A stretch of DNA of 57,547 nt, taken from contig CM074817.1 in the NCBI GenBank assembly GCA_037447605.1, positions 802,166 to 859,712 on the forward strand, in the 5' to 3' direction. This document shows positions 55,134 to 57,547 of the stretch, in pieces. Under the pieces are notes generated by a model that worked only from the letters and a program-made list of their open reading frames with translations, did not search any database and was not told the DNA's origin. The stretch comes from Zygnema circumcarinatum. Its lineage: Eukaryota > Streptophyta > Zygnematophyceae > Zygnematales > Zygnemataceae. The position numbers and the translations under genes were made by a program. The stretch's first letter is position 1. Each line of letters starts with the position of its first letter.

Positions 55134-55689
55134 AAAAAAAAATTCTTTGGAAAGAACTCTATTTTTACTATATAGACACCTGAGTTGTTAATTGGGTGCC
55201 CTGCCCTGTCACACCTTCATACCTTTTCTCCCTCCCCTCTCCTCTCCCTCTCTCTCTCCCTCTCCTACACCCTGTCCCCCTCCCTCTCCCTCTCCCTCTC
55301 AGGCTGTGGGGAGAATTCTATTCCAAATATATAAAATAGAGCTCTGTATTCTGAATTGAGTCTCTTAGTCTTTTTTTCCCTCTGTCTTCCCTTTATATAT
55401 GGAGGGAGGGAGGGAGAGGGGTTGCGAGGGGGGGGGGGGGCGGTTGGATAACCGCCGCCTGTACGGACCAGCCGTCCGTACACACTATACGGAATCAGAC
55501 GAAAGGCTGTGTCGAAGAAAATCTTTGAGATTAGGAAGAATCGGATTCGTTGGGATCTATCTGAAATATTTCAGATCCCTCATAGATACGATTGGTGGAC
55601 TCTTCAACATATAGATCTTGACAGAATCTAAGGTTAAGGGGAAGATCTTCAGGATCTGGCGTTAGAGGAGATGGTTTATAAATGAAGAA
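55134..55689. other. Upstream region of the secreted Pro-rich gene
   Basis: CT-rich stretch (55225-55305), a GGGA/poly-G run (55400-55440), then mixed sequence. No gene recognised. Confidence 0.4.
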
Positions 55690-56732
55690 GGGTAGTGTTA
55701 TTTCCACCCCTTTTTTGGATCAACACCAATTCCCGGCCGGGCAGATTTTAATGAGGCTTTAAAACGGAAAATGATTTTTTCACTCCTTTTTGGAATCGAT
55801 ACCTACCAGTTTCCGTCGGTGGATTTTATTTCTGCAAAACAAGGAAAATGATTCCCGGTCATCCCATTTTGAATATTCCCTCCCCCTGAATTTGTTTTTG
55901 AAAGAAAAAAATATCGGCCTGCCCAAATCCGCTTGGAACGGACGATCCGTCCGCCACGAGATCGTTCGCAGGTATGCGTCCTTCACACGTGCGGTGAATC
56001 TCTGCCGTCGACTCTCTCGCAAATCGCACCGTGGCAGATCACGTTCGATCTGCAGCCGGGCTCAGTCCCAGCGAATGGCACGTGCCCACGTGTCCCACCA
56101 AAGCCGTCTCAAAAGTGGGTCCGTACAAAAGTCGTGGTCGGAACTTCGAGAAAACCCTAGATTTCGTACGTTTATAGCCTGGACCAATCGAGAAGTTCCC
56201 GTCATAAAAATAACACGTGGCATATGGTGATTGGCTGCCAGTTGTCAATGGCTAGCCGCCGCAGGCTTGCTGGTCCAGCTCATAGTTTTGAGGAGATCTC
56301 GGGCCGCGGGACGCGGGCACTCGCTCGTGCGAGTCGGCTTCGGCGGGACACGTGGGCGCGTGCCATTCGCTGGGACCGAGCCAGGCTGTGATCTAGCGTA
56401 ATGCGATATGCGAGGTAATCGACGGCGGAGATTTACAGCACGTGTGGCGGACGGCCATCTCGTGACGGACGCATCTCGTGGCGAGCGGATTCGGGCAGGC
56501 CAATATTTTTTTCTCTCAAAAGAAAATTCAGGGGAAGGGGATATTCAAAACGGGTGACCGGGTATATTTTCCTTGTTTTGCAAAAATAAAATCTGCCGAC
56601 GGAAGGAGGTGGGTATCGACTCCAAAAGTCTGTGAAAATAGCATACAGTATTCCGTTATTAAACCTTTTCAAAATCTGCCCGGCCGGGAAGGGATGTTTG
56701 GATCCAAAAAAGGGGTGGAAATAACACTACCC
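55690..56732. mobile_element. Long inverted-repeat (foldback-like) element, about 1043 bp
   Basis: Arms of roughly 400 bp are diverged inverted copies. The left end GGGTAGTGTTATTTCCACCC is mirrored exactly at the right end. Inner matching landmarks include CCCGGCCGGGCAGATTTT, CCGTCGGYRGATTTTATTT and CACGTGCCCACGTGTCCC. The unique centre is about 230 bp (56105-56335). Flanks ATGAAGAA and AAGATGAA agree at 6 of 8 positions, so an 8-bp target duplication is possible but not clean. No transposase. Arm divergence is greater than in the 15334-16032 element, so it is probably older. Confidence 0.78.
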
Positions 56733-57271
56733 AAGATGAATCTCTTCTAAACATTCAGAAAATTGCTTTGAGATCGTGCTGACGCGGCCAAACTGACACG
56801 TATGCAGATCTGCACAATCCTGTTTACCGGGCGGCCTCATTTGTCGTTTTCGCATTGCCGCCCGGACCTGCGCAGCTGGTCGGCGCCCAGATCAAGTATG
56901 CCACGTCAGCAAACGGATCTGAGGGCGCACTGTGATTGGTCGCCATGAGATTTGGGCTGTGCCTTGGGTAATTTATGGAGTGCGTCTAGCTGGACCAATC
57001 GAACTGTCGTTTGGCTGTCTCTGAACCCGAAACCCCGAAAGCCGCAAAACTTGCAAAAGTTTGGAGCTGTTGGGCGGCCTCCAAAACTTCACAGCAACCC
57101 TAATTATAAACTCTGCGCAGGCTGAGTGCGGAGAGAGGGAGAGTGGGAGAGAGAGAGAGGGGGGAGAGAGTGAGGGAGGGAAGAGAGGGAGAGAGGGAGA
57201 GAGCGAGAGGTAGAGAGAGGGAGGGAGTGGGGGGAGAGAGAGAGAGGGAGGGGAGAGTGGGAGAGGCAGCC
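56733..57271. other. Promoter/leader region of the right-edge gene
   Basis: Mixed sequence, then a purine-rich tract (57128-57268) that runs to the next ATG, as in front of RLK-C and the second glycosyltransferase. No other gene is seen. Confidence 0.4.
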
Positions 57272-57367
57272 ATGGCGGCCACTTTAGTGTGGACGGCGGA
57301 CGAAGAGCCCTCTCTGGCGGTTGCACGCTTTGTGGCAGAGCTCGCGTGGGCGGATGCGGGACCAGAG
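57272..57367 (+). CDS. First coding exon of an unidentified gene (cut by window edge)
   Basis: ATG in GCAGCCATGGCGGCC context opens 32 codons ending at a GAG/GTGAAA donor (57368). The peptide starts MAATLVWTADEEPSLAVARF and is Ala-rich with a predicted helix. It faintly resembles the beginning of GST-N-like domains found at the start of some cytosolic aminoacyl-tRNA synthetases, but this is too short for a call. Downstream to 57547 is intron-like sequence ending in (CCCT)n. Confidence 0.45.
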
Positions 57368-57547
57368 GTGAAATTTCTTTCCGCGATTGGCCACTCAAGG
57401 CGCACTCATTTCAATGTTCAGTCAAGTTAGGGCTCCGTCTGTCATTTTCTTCCACTGAAAGAGAACAGTGGAATGCATTTAGGGGACCTAAACGTATGGC
57501 AGGTTGGGATTCCCAACCAAGTCCCTCCCTCCCTCCCTCCCTCCCTC

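Noticed and set aside
55790-56672. Opposite frames with similar peptides in the second inverted-repeat element
   Set aside because: Same artefact as in the first element; no domain.

Overview
This window is nuclear DNA of a plant-lineage (streptophyte) eukaryote. The genes have many GT-AG introns. They encode malectin-like receptor kinases of the RD type, a fasciclin-like arabinogalactan protein with a GPI-type tail, an MRG chromatin reader and a LYR mitochondrial protein. Introns and leader regions are packed with CT/GA microsatellites and minisatellites. A streptophyte alga or an early-diverging land plant would fit, but the sequence alone does not fix the species. No tRNA, rRNA, CRISPR or plasmid feature was seen.

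Layout, left to right. (1) 1-443: first coding exon of a DEAH-box helicase, minus strand, cut by the window edge and bordered by telomere-like repeats. (2) 2202-3281: intronless membrane-anchored GT-A glycosyltransferase. (3) 5406-6280: two-exon LYRM2-like gene. (4) 7370-13195, minus: eleven-exon MRG gene (chromo barrel plus MRG domain) with a 14-nt microexon. (5) 13196-16507: repeat-rich intergenic DNA with a 699-bp foldback transposon flanked by an exact 8-bp target duplication. (6) 16508-23897: malectin-like receptor kinase of 799 residues (RLK-A). (7) 24961-27730: secretory-pathway glycosyltransferase, five exons. (8) 29398-48622: giant receptor kinase (RLK-C), 33 exons, 2221 residues. (9) 50472-52854: fasciclin-like arabinogalactan protein. 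(10) 53478-55133, minus: secreted proline-rich protein with an unrecognised Cys/Trp-rich C-terminal domain. (11) 55690-56732: second long inverted-repeat element. (12) 57272 onward: first exon of an unidentified gene, cut by the right edge.

The standout is RLK-C. Its ectodomain is five consecutive copies of one 5-exon malectin-like cassette. Each copy encodes 345-357 residues, starts and ends in intron phase 1, and keeps phase-0 introns inside. RLK-A, 5.5 kb upstream, has exactly one such cassette, and the two kinase regions share intron positions and phases. The ectodomain therefore appears to have grown by reiterated duplication of a phase-symmetric exon block, like a protein built from beads.

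Six of the nine substantially readable genes act in, or are predicted to be routed to, the secretory pathway, plasma membrane or wall (two glycosyltransferases, two malectin-like kinases, one fasciclin-like protein, one Pro-rich secreted protein). This looks like a neighbourhood of wall synthesis and wall sensing. Exon boundaries were assigned by hand from reading frame, splice sites and family conservation; summed exon lengths are divisible by three for every complete multi-exon model.
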